Notes: a model not told the origin generated them from the letters alone. 64,000 nucleotides of DNA from Steromphala cineraria (GCA_916613615.1 OU744721.1:75583060-75647059); one strand, 5' to 3'. Counted from the stretch's first letter, positions 46,261 to 59,439 are shown. Numbers and translations are program-made.

Positions 46261-47296
46261 GCAGGATTCTCTAGCCCTCTCGTTATGGGGCTGCATGTAA
46301 CACAAATTGCTTTGTACTCGGAATGGTTCTTCTCGGGGTCTTTGGTACAAATGATTTTTAATTAATTCATTCACAATTTCAGATTTTCAAGGGATTAGAA
46401 AAAAGGGCAAATTAGGTGTCGGTACACGCAATCAACGCTCGTCACAACATAACGAAGTTTTACCGTACACTGTTTCATTATTTTCTTCACAGAATATTCT
46501 CAGACATATTAGAATTTGACTATCAGTTATACGATTTAATATTGATATATTGATATTATTGAATAAGCAATATAACAATCAACAATATAAGCTGAAGGAG
46601 TTTTCTTTAGGCAATGTGTACTGTAAATTTTCCTTTTATACCAAGTATTTCATTTATCTTTCTTACACAATAACAAATAAATTCAACATTTAACCAAGTT
46701 TCAAAATGTATGTATATAAAACAAGAAATATTAATGTGTTAATGAAATAATTTTAAAAAAAACTAAAAACACGTTCATCATTAAAATCGAACTAAACTGA
46801 CATTAAAATCTTTGAAAAAATGAAAAAATAATATGAAATAGACAACTTTATACTTACAGCATCATCTCTCCCCTCGGGACTCTGTGAAAGCAATAGTGAA
46901 ACACGTTTTGCTCGTGCATAATGACCACGGATAGGGCGTCTGACACGCACGTGCAAGGTGAGAGGCACGTGCGTTTATCACTTTGATGTCTGGACGAACT
47001 GGATTCCTCTCAGACACCGTCTGTCGTTCTTAATATAGAAACTTAGTAATAAATTCGTGGACATGACTTAACCAGAGATGCTGAACTGAAAAGGTTACAT
47101 TTCCAATGGTTTGTATTGTCTTTGTTCTAAAAATATAGCAGAAAAATGTATATACTTTGGTTAGCTGTTGTAAAAGACCACCAAACGATTCTCATACACA
47201 AAGGTAGGTTTGTATAACATTTGTTCAAACTCGATGCTTACCATTTTTACTCTGAATGATCCCATTCAGTGATCAGTGAAAATAAGGTTTTTGATA

Positions 47297-47410
47297 GTTT
47301 GTTTTTGTAAATGAATTTATTGAAGGATCTTTTTCGAAGAAACATGATAACTCGTTTGTTTTTGTAAATGAATTTATTGAAGGATCTTTTTCGAAGAAAC
47401 ATGGTAACTC
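47297..47410. repeat. Tandem duplication, two copies of 57 bp
   Basis: GTTTGTTTTTGTAAATGAAT with the following 37 bp starts at 47297 and 47354 with one difference. Confidence 0.9.
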
Positions 47411-47762
47411 TTAATTTGCGTAGCAGCGCACTACCTGGTTGATTACCATGAATAGCTTTTCTTACAAAGATATTGTAAACATAAAGCAGATCTACGCTGT
47501 CTGTTTACTAAACCAAGGGCAGAACGACATCAGGTTGTCTAGCCTCCACACGGAAATAATTTATGCAAAACATAGAATCAGCTTGATGATTGGGACCATG
47601 ATTCATAAAACTATGTTTAAAGCTCCATTGTCAAATTTTCATGCGGTTCGTGGTGAAATTTAGCTATTAAGAAAAGAAATACATCACTCGTTCGTTGAAA
47701 GTTTGATATCATGTTTACATGTTTTAAGCACCAATAAAATACTTAATTCGACGCCCAAATTA

Positions 47763-48102
47763 CAGTACCCCCTGCAAACGTGTCATAACTTTTAACGAAC
47801 CCGCTCTTGGTGACACCATCATGATGTGTGTAGGTTATACACCGTGTCTCAGTTACCGCAATTGCGTCCGATTGGTATTAACTTGGAACAGTGCCTGATT
47901 CAGGAGAAAAAGAAAACAATCTAGTTGTTCGCGACAAAGACGGCTTTCAAGCGTATATTTATGAACCAGAAGTTGTGAAATGGCCACACTTGAATCACCT
48001 TCATGTCGACATGCCGGGGCTTACGTTCGGTCACTTTGGTAAACTGTTTCCCATTTAATGAATTTTGGTCCGATCTTCTCATGGTTGGTCGCAAAATATT
48101 GC
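47763..48102 (-). repeat. Dispersed repeat, copy 2 of the 7.1-kb family, inverted
   Basis: Reverse complement of 7105-7441 with matching landmarks in order (ACACCGTGTCTC, GACAAAGACGGCTTTCAAGC, GTGAAATGGCCACACTTGA, ATGAATTTTGGTCCGAT). Identity looks around 75-80% by eye. Confidence 0.75.
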
Positions 48103-51100
48103 TTAAAATAACACGAATATACAGTAAACATACCTTTTAAAATATTGTAGTTTGGGTCTTTCAATACCTCGCTCTTTGTATGTACAAAACACCTCATGTC
48201 TAGCAACATATGTTTCACGTTAGATATATATCGCTTGTTTAAGTTGTATCATAGGGGATGAAGTTCTGACAGCAAATTGTGAACGGTGCCCTAGCATTAT
48301 CAATGACATTAAATTGAAATGCTTTTGAATCATCAAATTCATGAATGACGTCATGTTTTTATTTCGTCATAAGCTTTCATACATCACATTATGATGTTAG
48401 CTTTACTTTAAGTCTAATGTCAGTAATGTCGCATGTATATACATATTAATTTTAAAATACATGCATTTCAAATGACATATATATTCAGTAAATATATATC
48501 GTTTCTTCTAAAGCTAAATGCATTTTGTGTCAGAACACTTAAATAACGATTAAAAAAATCGTCGGCAAGGTTTTTAAAGGTCGACCTCCTGGTGGTATCA
48601 GGAGATCTTTTCAACCATAGAAATATATTGTTGTGATATTTTTCGTTATTCATCTATTTACAATGCAAGTATCAGTTAGAGATGAATTGAGAGTGTCATT
48701 TTCTTCTGAACTCATATGACAATAAGTAAAGAAAACATCTTATAAGATTCAAGGAACAATGTCCCTGTTTTTCGTTGATGAGAAAATTATGGTAACATTG
48801 TGACTACATTCCCTGATAACTAAACACTTAAGATAGCTGACTGTATAACATTTATAACATTTATACCAGCATCGAGTCAAAGAGCTGAGGTCTAGACGAT
48901 AACCAGTTATCTAACACGTCTTATCACTATTCTTTTTACCATATCCTACTTACCTAGGTGGTTGGGCGTTTAAATTCTCGTTATGGTATCCAATAGTGAC
49001 GCTCTGATTGCAGTAAGATAGTTGTCGGCCATTTTGACGGTCACCATATTTCAATATAAACAAACTGAGGAAGATAATGCGAATTTGGCATGAAAATTCA
49101 TATTCCTGGTATTTAGATAAAGACAGAATCCGATAGCAGAAATATATGTTTCGAATCATTACCATGAAGGAGCATCTACCCTATGGAATCTGAACATTTT
49201 GATGACGTCTGCACCGTAGCGGCAACATGGCGGTGTTTGCCTCACGTCCCATGTAACAGACGACATGCCAAATAAATTCAATCCTGGGTATTTACATCCA
49301 GAATATCTTAACTGTCTGAGGATATTCCAATAAATGTCACAAGCAGACGATACCCATACTTGTAGATTCAAGCATGGTTCCATACACAACATTTGCTACC
49401 TCACATTGCACGTGCTCAAGGGGCATAACCCCTCCCTAGCAACGCCATACCAGATCGCGGAGAAGGTGTTTGCTTCCGGAAGTAGGGGCGATGGTGATTT
49501 TCCTGCCCCTGTTGTTTTGCCTGTATAGACGATGACAATGTTTATTTGAGACTCTCACCATTTTCATATAACCACATGTCCATAAATAAATCACATTATG
49601 AGAAATAACAGTATCCAAGATGTTTCAGGAACATGCCATATTAGAAGCAGGTGTATGATACAGTTGGAACGTTACACATATTTCCTTTTGCTAAATAACG
49701 TGCTCTTCTCTACGTTTTCGCAGATACCAAGGCGGCTGGTGGCCAAAAGCTTCCTCCCTGAACATATCACTCGATGTAACGGAATCCAGAATATGTAAAC
49801 ACAATCTATTAACCATTGAGATCTTGCAAGTGAACCCGGGTTTTTTTACTTTTAAATTTCGACGGAAGTGGATATTAAACCATGAAGGAACATTTTGTTA
49901 TAACAAAAAAAGCAGATGAAAGTCCAGTAAGTACAGAAGTGATTACTCGTTACTTAAAAGTTGTTCCTTGCATTTCAAAATTGACAATAAAGGATTTTCA
50001 TTCAAATATCCATGACCACTTGTCCATTTTCGAACAAACTTTATCATCGTAGGCCAGTGTTTTATACTTTGCAATTTCATGAATACTTCCGAGTCAGTTT
50101 GCAGTGTGATATGAGTATAAGGACAATATATGTGACATTGGAACTCAGAAACCAATCATTACCGTCATTCCGCTACCGCCATCACGAGTTACGTTACATG
50201 TGACCTACACGAGATCTCGTTGACGAGATTTAGCGGTAACACAAACCGGGTTGTTAACATGTCATATCCATCTACTTCCGCAGTTATAATGCACTTAAAA
50301 ACTGGGTTCGTGCCTTTAGCACTGCATAGAATATACAGACGGTTTAACAAGTTTTAAAAGCATTTATATATATTGACTAGTTTATGGGTTGTGTACACCA
50401 CTGTCCTTAATTGCTGTATTGTTTTCATATGAGGTATAAATTCAATACATGTGCGGAATTAAGTTTAAATGAACGAATTTGGTAAACAATGTCAAAAATA
50501 CAGTTAGGACTTTGGTTTTAAAAGATTCTAGGTGTAATCAAAACACTTTATCATTCTTGTCTTAGCAACTCAAGACTCAACATCTACATTTCTTTATTGA
50601 TATCATAAATTACACAAAGAATAAGTGAAGTCAGAAGATCATGCAGTTAATCAAACGCAAAATGAACCATACGAATTTGGTCAATCAATGATCATATATG
50701 TAATTTGTCTCGTTGACGTTTAACCTTTTAACTAAAAATGTATAGAGCAATAACATTTTGCCCCTTTGACGTTTTAGTCATTAACTATAAATGATAGAGA
50801 TCGATAATATTTAAGTAAGAAGCTTCACCAAAACAGATCACACTCCGATTTGAAGGAATTATTATACAACTTCAGATTCAAACGACCCCTTCTCAAAGCG
50901 AAATTTCCCTTTTAAGTAAAATTGTAAAAATGGTCTCAAGTTTCAACCTTGAAGTCTAATTGTTGACGTTCTACTGAGAATTAGCACACATGCAAGGTGC
51001 TATGATGTGTGAGATAGATAACCACTCACATCACACCAAGCAACAAAGGAAGGATGTAGGCCAATGTGTTTTATACATATATCTGCTTCAGATCGACAGA

Positions 51101-51325
51101 GCTGCTATTGTTTGGAAGAAGACACCATTCTGTCTCGTGACGGAGATACAGTGCTTGTTTATAACCTGTGGTCTAATTCACCTTTCAGATTTACAGCGCG
51201 TGGCGACCCAGTAACAAATGTTAACTTACTTTCAGAGCCAACGATACAACGCAATTCATTCTTTTCATTTGAGGACTCACGTTACTTGATTGTTTGATAT
51301 TCATTGAATTTCTTTTTGCATTCTT
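48103..51325. other. Intergenic, no gene recognised
   Basis: No domain-bearing frame. The stretch 49160-49520 is GC-richer and contains CACGTGCTCAAGGGGCATAA and CCTAGCAACG, but no splice-compatible coding exon could be built. Confidence 0.35.
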
Positions 51326-51329
51326 TTTT

Positions 51330-51975
51330 GTTGACACAATCGTTTACAATTATAAAATTATAAGATATATAAAAAGTGGCATCATTTTTTTCGTTTAAAT
51401 ACATCACAATAGGACAAGAGATTCCAACCGATATATGTGAACAATATACACAAATAAGGATGAGGGGTATTTGAGTTGTTTTATTCCATGAATTGGGTTG
51501 ATGTACAAATGCATATAATCTTCACAAATTCTTCGCATGACAAAAGTGTGTTGTTTTGTTGACACAATCGTTTACAATTATAAAATGTTTTAAAGAGACA
51601 TCAACTTTTTCGTTCATATACATCACAATAAGACAAGAGATTCCAACCGACATATGTGAAACATATACACGAATAGGGACGAAGGGTATTTGAGTTGTTT
51701 TGTTCCATTAATTGGGTTGATGTACAAATGCATATAATCTTCACAAATTCTTCTCATGACAAAAGTATGTTGTTTGTTGACATAATCGTTAACAATTATA
51801 AAATGTTTTAAAGAAACATCAACTTTTTCGTTCATATACATCACAATAAGACAAGCGATTCCAACCGGTATATGCGAAACATATACACAAATAAGGATGA
51901 GGGGTAGAGTTGTTTTATTCCATAAATTAGGTTGATGTAGAAATGCATATAATCTTCGCAAATTCTTCTCATATA
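51330..51975. repeat. Satellite-like array, three copies of about 220-bp unit
   Basis: GTTGACACAATCGTTTACAA (or a close variant) starts units at about 51330, 51559 and 51776. Each contains CATCACAATAAGACAAGAGA and TTGATGTACAAATGCATATA. A 118-codon minus-strand frame (51979-51623) repeats the same peptide and follows from the array. Confidence 0.85.
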
Positions 51976-52019
51976 TCACTTGCTCGACAACAACATACGA
52001 ATATATGTCGACACGTAGC

Positions 52020-52115
52020 CTATTCAGAAGGGGAACGCTGTATCTTCATAAAAGCGTCTCCATTCTTCAACAGTGAACACAAACCCTCTTAAAACCCCAA
52101 CTCACTCACTCAATA
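52020..52115 (+). repeat. SINE 3' tail relic
   Basis: AACACAAACCCTCTTAAAAC followed by CCCAACTCACTCACTCAATA is the common SINE tail seen also near 21190 and 30575. No head is visible. Confidence 0.4.
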
Positions 52116-52599
52116 ACCAATTCCATTCAATTCAATGAATTCGTTCTCTTTTGTGGTATAAAATCTGAAGCATAACTCTTCACACAAACATTTTCTGAGT
52201 GTAAGAGTTCAAAATTATGATTTTCGAAATGTATTTTCTAGGAAAGCTGTAACGCCATATTTTATACTTAATTGGTCATGTATAATTTGTTAATTCATTG
52301 ACGATTGGATAATAAAATTTCTTAGACCTCATTGATATTTATAAAATTTAATTTGCAGTTTGTTTGTTTTTGTCTCCTTTAAGCACTAAGCTGTAGAAGA
52401 CTACTGTCATGTATTTCATATAACGGTACATATGATAGCCAATTTTGTTTTTATTATCTTACATAACGCCGTTCAGGGTACCACATTTGTCACATTATTA
52501 TCGAAATATTGCATGTCACAGTATTCATTGTCGACATGACGACTGCAGCCATAATAAATAAAATATTGACGTGATGACAAATTGAATTAAAGACGTTCA

Positions 52600-52850
52600 A
52601 TAAAGGTAGACAGGTGATTCAAGATGGTCAGCACACAGGTGAAGGTTGCACAGCACTGATAAATGTTACAGGAGTGATTGATGGGGGGAGCTCATTGCAA
52701 TCATTCAGGGCTCCCCATAAATCCCCCTGATTAATGCCTCCGCTGAACAGCGTTATTGTCAACAACTACAAATGGGGATGACAACGTGAGCACGGCGACA
52801 TCAGTCACGGTGACGTAATGTGACGTGTAACTCGCGCCCTGGACGTGTTT
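52600..52850. promoter_or_regulatory. Candidate developmental enhancer, 1.9 kb upstream of the collagen-like gene
   Basis: Dense motif content: two CAGGTG E-boxes (ACAGGTGATT, ACAGGTGAAG), TGATTGATGG (a PBX/HOX-type site), CTGATTAATGCC, TGACGTAATGTGACGTG, and an inverted pair GGGGAGC/GCTCCCC at 52684-52690 and 52710-52716. No open frame. Function is inferred. Confidence 0.4.
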
Positions 52851-54109
52851 CTGGATGATCGCTGGCTATACTTAAATGAGACTTACATGTCAGCTCTGTA
52901 ACATGACTTCATGTGCTTGTAGGCGGTCTTGTGCTCGGTCATGTACTATAGATACACAATTTGATAACTTCATCATCTTGGATCTACCATCAGAAGTGTT
53001 ACGACATATTCTCTTCATTCTATTTATGTTAGCTTATTCTCTTAAAAAATCAAATTTATTTTATTTTTGTTTATGGCAATGTTTTTGGTAATGTGGTACG
53101 ATGTAGAAATTTATTTATAATACATTATCCTTTTTTATTTTAATATTTCCAAGTTTGATATATATGATTGTATGAATTATGATATTTTCCCAAAAGAATT
53201 CTTGATGTTACTCAAGAATATCAAGGTTTTCTCTCAATACTCATTATCATATATAAGAAACGTAGGACTTTTTAAAAGTTTTTTTGATATTTTGTTGTTA
53301 ATGTTTTCATGCATAATAATTCAAGGTATGTGACCATCGATACACCGTAGTATAGTTAAACGTGAAAAATAGATTTATACGACTTTGTCATAATCCAATA
53401 TATAGAACAAAAAAAGAACAGTCATTTACTCACTTAATTTACATTATTGTAAAAGTGTTATTCATTCACCTATCTGTATACAATTAATTGGATATCTGTG
53501 ATTAAACCGAAAATAAAAAAATGAATTCTCGTCGATAAAATGTGACATTTTCTCCAGCATGTTTAAATACCTATTATTAAAAATCGTTTACTTTTTCATG
53601 ATTATAACAAAGGCGTTCTTTCGATCAAATATTTTTTATTATAATACATGTATATAACTGATATGATAGAAGATAAAAGTTGAGTATCTTCGTTCACCTG
53701 CAACCCATGGATCTTTCTTAAGGTTATATTGACACAACATAAACGATGTAGATTTTGTTCCGACATTAAACTAACTTGACAAATGATAGGATCGATTAGC
53801 CCAACAAGTGCAGTGGGAATTGACCAAATGTTCAGCGTAGACCCCCAAACTGAGTTTTGACAGGATAATTTGCAGTTCATCTTGCCCCGATACTGATTTC
53901 CGTTCCGCACTTCATGAATCAATACCTGCATACAGGACTTTCAATATCTTATTTCTCCCCATCATTTAGTTTAACAAATGATATTTTTGCATGTTATAAA
54001 TTTCCCCTTCAAATCCGAATCCTTCAATCAAGACAAAGACATAAATCTTTAAGTGAATTTTCTATGCTAAGCCGAACACAAAGAGCTCTGTAATTAAGCT
54101 TTCAAAACC

Positions 54110-54753
54110 TCATTTCCTAACTTAAAGAGCATCTTGCAGTTTCCGTGTTCGAGCTCCGATGCAGTGTACGGGTGCCCGTGCCGACAGTCCGCCGATGATG
54201 CAGCGAGCATGTCTGCAGCCGTCTGTCATACACTGACATGAGCCGCGACTTCAACCTCGTCTCTAGCTGCCGTGCCATTCACGCGCACTTCCGCCAAGCT
54301 CACCGTCTCCGATGTGCAAATTACCTCTCAGTTTTCTTAATTTTCTCAATATTGAAAACACCGGTTTGGGTCTTAACATACGCGTTTGTAAAGGCCTTGC
54401 GGCTATAGTAGAGACCCATTCATCCTACTCCCTCACTCACCGGCGGGAGAGAGGAGGCGGGGAATAGCGCGTGAAGCAAGCGAGGGCACCCTGTATCTCG
54501 CCGATGATTTGTTAGTGCTCTCTTATTGCCCCGTCAATGCGATGATATGTGGACACATCTAGCGTACACGCCCCTTGATAGTGGACTAGTCCGCTCCACC
54601 CCCTACGCGCGAGTGGGCCGGCCCTGCTGGTGACTGCAGAGAGAAACGTTCAGGCACAGGATCGGACTCTATCATCTAGGACTACTACGCCGATTTTCAT
54701 GACGGACAGAAAACTTTTTGGAACTTAGGGAAAGTTTTCCAAGAATCTCCAAT
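54110..54753 (+). promoter_or_regulatory. CpG-rich promoter region and 5' UTR of the collagen-like gene
   Basis: GC and CpG content are the highest of the window (for example 54420-54640) immediately upstream of the ATG at 54754. No TATA box stands out. A CpG-island-type promoter is inferred. Confidence 0.5.
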
Positions 54754-55293
54754 ATGGAGAAAAACCGGCCTGGCGGCTCGGGTCGGACTTATAGCCCGTG
54801 TGCTCGACTTATTCTGTGGATTTTCGCTTGTCTTGGAATTACTTTGCTGAGTCTTTTAATCGCTTTTGTGGCATGGACAATTCTATCCTACCACAATACC
54901 TTACTTACCCTGCAGAACAGGGTGGGCAAATTGGAAAAAGAGTGCTCAGATTATAAATATAATATTGATAAAATTGTTGACTCGAGGATCGAGAAGATAC
55001 TTCAAGAGGTAAGTGTGTTCATATTGTAATCACCTGTCCAACTAAGATTATTTACTTAAGGGTAGATATGCGACGGCGACATCTATATCAAACGTCCCAA
55101 GTGCAGGTTGTTGCCGATGTTGCTGGATAAGTGTACGATCTTCACTCAAATGGATTATGGTGTATCGAGCAGACGACACCCCATGGTGTATGGAGATGTT
55201 TGCAGCGTGTATGATCTCTGTTGCAGCGCCTGCAGGATCACCTCGAAAAGTCAGATGTCGTCAAGAGAGCCATCGACTGCCGCTGTGAACCGG
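54754..55293 (+). CDS. First two coding exons of a type II membrane protein, probably MACIT-type collagen
   Basis: Exon 1 54754-55008 (85 codons, donor GAG|gtaagt, phase 0) and exon 2 55227-55293 (acceptor TGTTGCAG, donor G|gtaggt, phase 1). The ATG context is CAATATGG. The product has a short basic cytoplasmic tail, one hydrophobic segment at residues 19-44 with no signal peptide (type II topology), and a heptad-like coiled coil from about 48 to 102 (LQNRVGKLEKE, DSRIEKILQ). Exon 2 ends DCRCEPG with the codon for that last glycine split after its first base. A coiled coil, then paired cysteines, then glycine in phase 1 is how membrane-associated collagens (XIII, XXIII, XXV) and gliomedin or ectodysplasin-like proteins enter their Gly-X-Y region. 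No further Gly-X-Y exon is visible in the last 8.7 kb, so a very long intron or a different gene type remains possible. Confidence 0.6.
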
Positions 55294-58200
55294 GTAGGTG
55301 CCTGTTGATCATACTCACATATAGCATATCCCTAGCATTTAACATACACGACGGCAGTACATTCATTTGAGAATACATTAACACATAACTACCGTCATAT
55401 CAAGAAGTATAGCTGGACCGTTGATGTACAAGCATATCCCTTAAGTCCAGTAAATACACTTGAGCATATATCTATACAAAACTACAAGCTCATCACGAAA
55501 AATAACTAAACAATTGGCGTATAAGCATATCCAGGCATTCAGGATATACGAGTTCAGTATGTTCATATGAGCATATATTTACACTTCAGTTGAAAGATGT
55601 CTTGCTGAACCATTGATGGTGTCGTGATGTATTTATGGATGTTTAAGAGGGCTTTATTATTTTATTCAGTTATAGGAACATATCCGTAATGCACAGACGA
55701 GCACAAGATATTCATTTTATAATTCATTCACAAGATACTACGACCATTTCATGAAATCAGTTTATTAAACCAGTGATGTTATGACATTATAACTTTGCAT
55801 GTTTTATGTTAAGGAAAATGCTGCAATATTGTATTAATACTTGTTTTAAACATAAAGATAACCAAGACCTTACTTACGAGGATATTACGACAATTTATCC
55901 ATAACATTACTTATCGTACTTTACTTACCTGTGTTTCAAAACTACATGTGCGGATTTACATTTACTATAGATGTTTTACGTCAATCTAAGTTCATAGAAA
56001 ATTATTGAAAAATACTACAATGTTCTATAAGGAATAACAACATGTCACGTAGTCTCCAATGCTTTTCACTGACAAGCATCCACCTTAGCAACATATCCAG
56101 GACTTCTTCTAGATCCGTAGAACGTTCATGGGTACTGGATGTTTTCGGTTCTGGGTTCAAGCCCAATTATTCTAGCTGGTTGCCGACATCTGCGTTCTGG
56201 TGGACAGGGTTTCAGCAGATGTTCAAGCTTACTATTATCAATGTAGCGTATATCAAATGTTTTACCAATATTCGTAATGGCTTTCGTGTGTAAGTGCATC
56301 ATGAAACAGCGTGATAAAAACGACACCGGTAAATAGACTGTGTATATTATTAACAGACACTGTGCGTAATGGATTAACTGGTGCAGGTGCACAAACACCT
56401 TTTGCTTTTTTATTATTTCTTAAACGAAAATTATTTTCTTTATGTGATTTGTAAATATGTGACAAGAGGAAGCATGCCAGCACGTGTTGGATTTATGTGG
56501 AGGTACGTCATTTTGAGAACATTCAACAGCTTTTATAGAGGGAAAGAATCCTGTACCATTTGAAAAGTGAATGAGAGAAAACTAAACCTGGCTTGTAACA
56601 AGTATTAAATCCAATTGCCTTTTGAAATGCTGTTGAAAAGTAAAATGATAAAGGGAAAGTAAATGTTATGGCATTTAGAACAATGACGGGCGTTACACCG
56701 GGGCCAGAAACAGCCATTATAAAACATTCTAGGGTACAAATGCTTCACGTACTATTTAAACATCTAACATTCATGAAACAAACACGTGGAATTTTTTTTC
56801 CATGAAAACACTATATAGCACACTTTCAGTCTACTGTAATGGATGATAGATTTATATCAAGGTCATCAGCGATTAGGAATCTTAAGTCATCATTTTAAAC
56901 TTTTACCTCATGTAAATGTTGCAGTGCTATCGACGTAAAAGGCTCTTATGGAGTCACTTTCCATCCCCTTCATTGGTGGTAATAGCCATTCATAAATCAA
57001 AGAACACATAATACGATAGAATATGATAGGGATAATTTGTAGTCACTCTGAAGCTATGATTGCTGTCTAGATTGTAATTATGATATTTGGTCTTCGCCAG
57101 AGTGGCGTGGCTTTTCCAGTATTTGCTGTTTCAATGGTTTGAAAGACTTTCTTTACAGCATTGCCTTAATAATAGGTTTGCTTGTCAGGATTTTAATCCA
57201 TAAATTGCATCGAGTCTCAGTCAAAATTACGATGGGTTGCGTGAATATGGTTTGTAGTGATTACTTTATTGTTCTGATGTTTCTTTGTCTCTGAACTAGG
57301 TGGTGGTTAAAGCTTTGACGTGGCGTTTAAGCAAGTGTTTCATTTGCTATGTCGAAATTTCAAAGCATCAGTACTATTGTATCGATTTGTGATTTTTCGA
57401 TATTTTAAGTGCACATCTTTATCGATTGAGAATGTTACGTTGAATTCCGCTAATGAGCAGCTTGCGTGGCCTGTTTAACCTGCATTTGGGGATGTTATCG
57501 TATCAATATTTAAGTACCTGTTCTGTTTGACCTGGATTGTTAATCTTACGTATTTTTGTTATACACTTGTATTTACCATCATCAAATTACTATGATCAAA
57601 TAATTCTTTGATTGTGAATATAATTGTTGCGAATTGCCCTCCAAAGAACATCATTCGGGTAAAATTGTGTTTAATAGTGAGTATAACTACTCACTTTATC
57701 GCCAGATTAAATCTCAGTATGTGGACAAGAGACTATCTCCAGGTTTCTATGCAATGAAACTGATACATTTAGGGCACCTTGCTAGGTAAAACATTCATCT
57801 GTCCCTTCTCCGCATCTACCTGGTAGTATTGCAAGCCTGCACGCTTGAGTGCGCATCCCCGACACGCGCCAGGGAACATGGCCAGGTAGATGGGCAGGGA
57901 GGGGGTCCAATTACAGGTGTGTGATCCCCTAAACTCTCCCCATTTGGCACAAATAGCTCCACATTCTTCACATGTCCTACATGACACATCAACAATAACA
58001 TCAGTGAAGATCTGTTTCGGTTAAGGTTTCTATCGTTTTTTCATTGAGATACAACAAAAGAGGAAAGCTATATTCTTAAATGAGCAATTTATGCTGAATA
58101 AATGTAGATTATCTTCCTTGATATCCATTCTCTTATATGGCAGTTAATGCACCTGAAATCCTTAGGATGTTGTTGTTCACTTGTGTAGAGTGTTTTGCCT

Positions 58201-59004
58201 ATATATTCTGAAAACCTGTCAACTGATAACATCTCGAAGATTGAATACTCGAATTAGTCTTGAACGGCGTACAATTTTCAGGCATTAAAACATTTAAGAT
58301 GTTCACTTGAGATATTTAGTTAAATTTCTTGCGTTTCACTTTTATGCTAAACATTTATATACAGGTACTTCAGAACCTGTTGTCTTCTGGGTCATGATTG
58401 CATTTACATATCGCCTTATCTCACTAGTTTCAATGCCATGCATTTGGCTGTGATGAAAAATACTGATATGTAGTAACGCACATGTTATTGTTTAAATCAA
58501 TCATAGAAAAGTGAAAGTGCACATAAAAAGTACTCGAGACTGGTTTAGAATACAGAATATATTTCAGGTAACCCGTTGAAATAATAGGCACTTCGTGTTG
58601 TGCACCTTTCATAACAATACATTGAAGGTTTTTGTGAAATGTTAGTTTGTATTCCTTTAAAGATCATTACGAACACTTACACATATTTGTTTTATTAATT
58701 CGGGACATCTGAAACAGTAGTTTTCTAACAAATAACTCTTTAAAACCTCTCTCGATTCACCTATACTAATTTTCCAGGTAAACTCAAAACTCAAAACTAA
58801 ACATATTCAAGTTACCATCATAAAACGAAGCATTATATAATCCATTATGACCCCTACCATACATGCCTTGTTCCTTCCCTGCCCATGCTAAGTTCCAAAA
58901 AACACAACCATTTTAATTAACATGTATGATTTTACCTCCCAAAATCTAAGTACCATTATTTCCCCACCCTTAGCACCAACGACCAAGCCCTTTTCCTGAT
59001 AAAT
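55294..59004 (+). other. Probable intron of the collagen-like gene, with a GC-rich patch at 57780-57970
   Basis: No Gly-X-Y coding exon found on the plus strand. At 57780-57970 a GC-rich patch has ATCTACCTGG and CCAGGTAGAT facing each other at 57814 and 57882, and a minus-strand Cys-rich frame of 72 codons without start or splice support. Otherwise AT-rich. Confidence 0.4.
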
Positions 59005-59439
59005 CTACAACGTAACCTTTGTGCGGTGGGTGCCACTGCAGAAGGAATCCACTATGTGCTCCTGTGTCACCAAATTTGTAACCTTAGACATTCCTTCCTG
59101 TAATTTAGCAGTGTTCTCAGGCTCGTGTACAACCTTGTCGACATGGCAATTTGTACCAGGTGCATCTACACTATATAACATTATATGGGTGACAGTAAGG
59201 ATGTGCCGCATCCTCTCCTTATAAAGGGAGTTGTTCTTACGTCCATTGTAATACGCTGGCAATTCTTTGAAATATTTTTCAGGTTTAATCAGCATGTTAT
59301 TGTACTTCTCTTTGGGCGGTTTGTGATAAGGATAAGCATGCTGTGGTCGTTTATAATGTGATTCTTTGTACACTTTCGAAATTATGTTTTTAATTGCATT
59401 TATTACAACATACGCAGTAAGAAATTTCAAGTTAGACAT
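59005..59439 (-). CDS. Intronless ORF of 144 codons, possibly secreted, function unknown
   Basis: From the ATG at 59439 the frame begins MSNLKFLTAYVVINAIKN, moderately hydrophobic and possibly a signal peptide; an earlier in-frame ATG at 59466 adds nine residues. The body is rich in K, Y, H and P (YKRPQHAYPYHKPPKEKY), then contains two cysteines (TNCHVD and DSFCSG) near residues 108 and 134. Length and amino-acid composition are unlike chance frames elsewhere in this AT-rich DNA. I do not recognise a family. It lies on the opposite strand inside the presumed long intron of the collagen-like gene, so it may be a nested gene, a retrocopy or a lineage-specific gene. No close AATAAA was identified downstream. 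Confidence 0.5.
   Translation of the reverse strand: MSNLKFLTAYVVINAIKNIISKVYKESHYKRPQHAYPYHKPPKEKYNNMLIKPEKYFKELPAYYNGRKNNSLYKERMRHILTVTHIMLYSVDAPGTNCHVDKVVHEPENTAKLQEGMSKVTNLVTQEHIVDSFCSGTHRTKVTL

Noticed and set aside
51623..51979. 118-codon minus-strand frame with an internal repeated peptide
   Set aside because: It follows the 220-bp tandem array; the repeated peptide reflects the DNA repeat.
57769..58001. Cys-rich minus-strand frames of 72 and 61 codons
   Set aside because: Two frames overlap, neither has a signal peptide or splice-compatible ends, and the DNA is a local GC patch.
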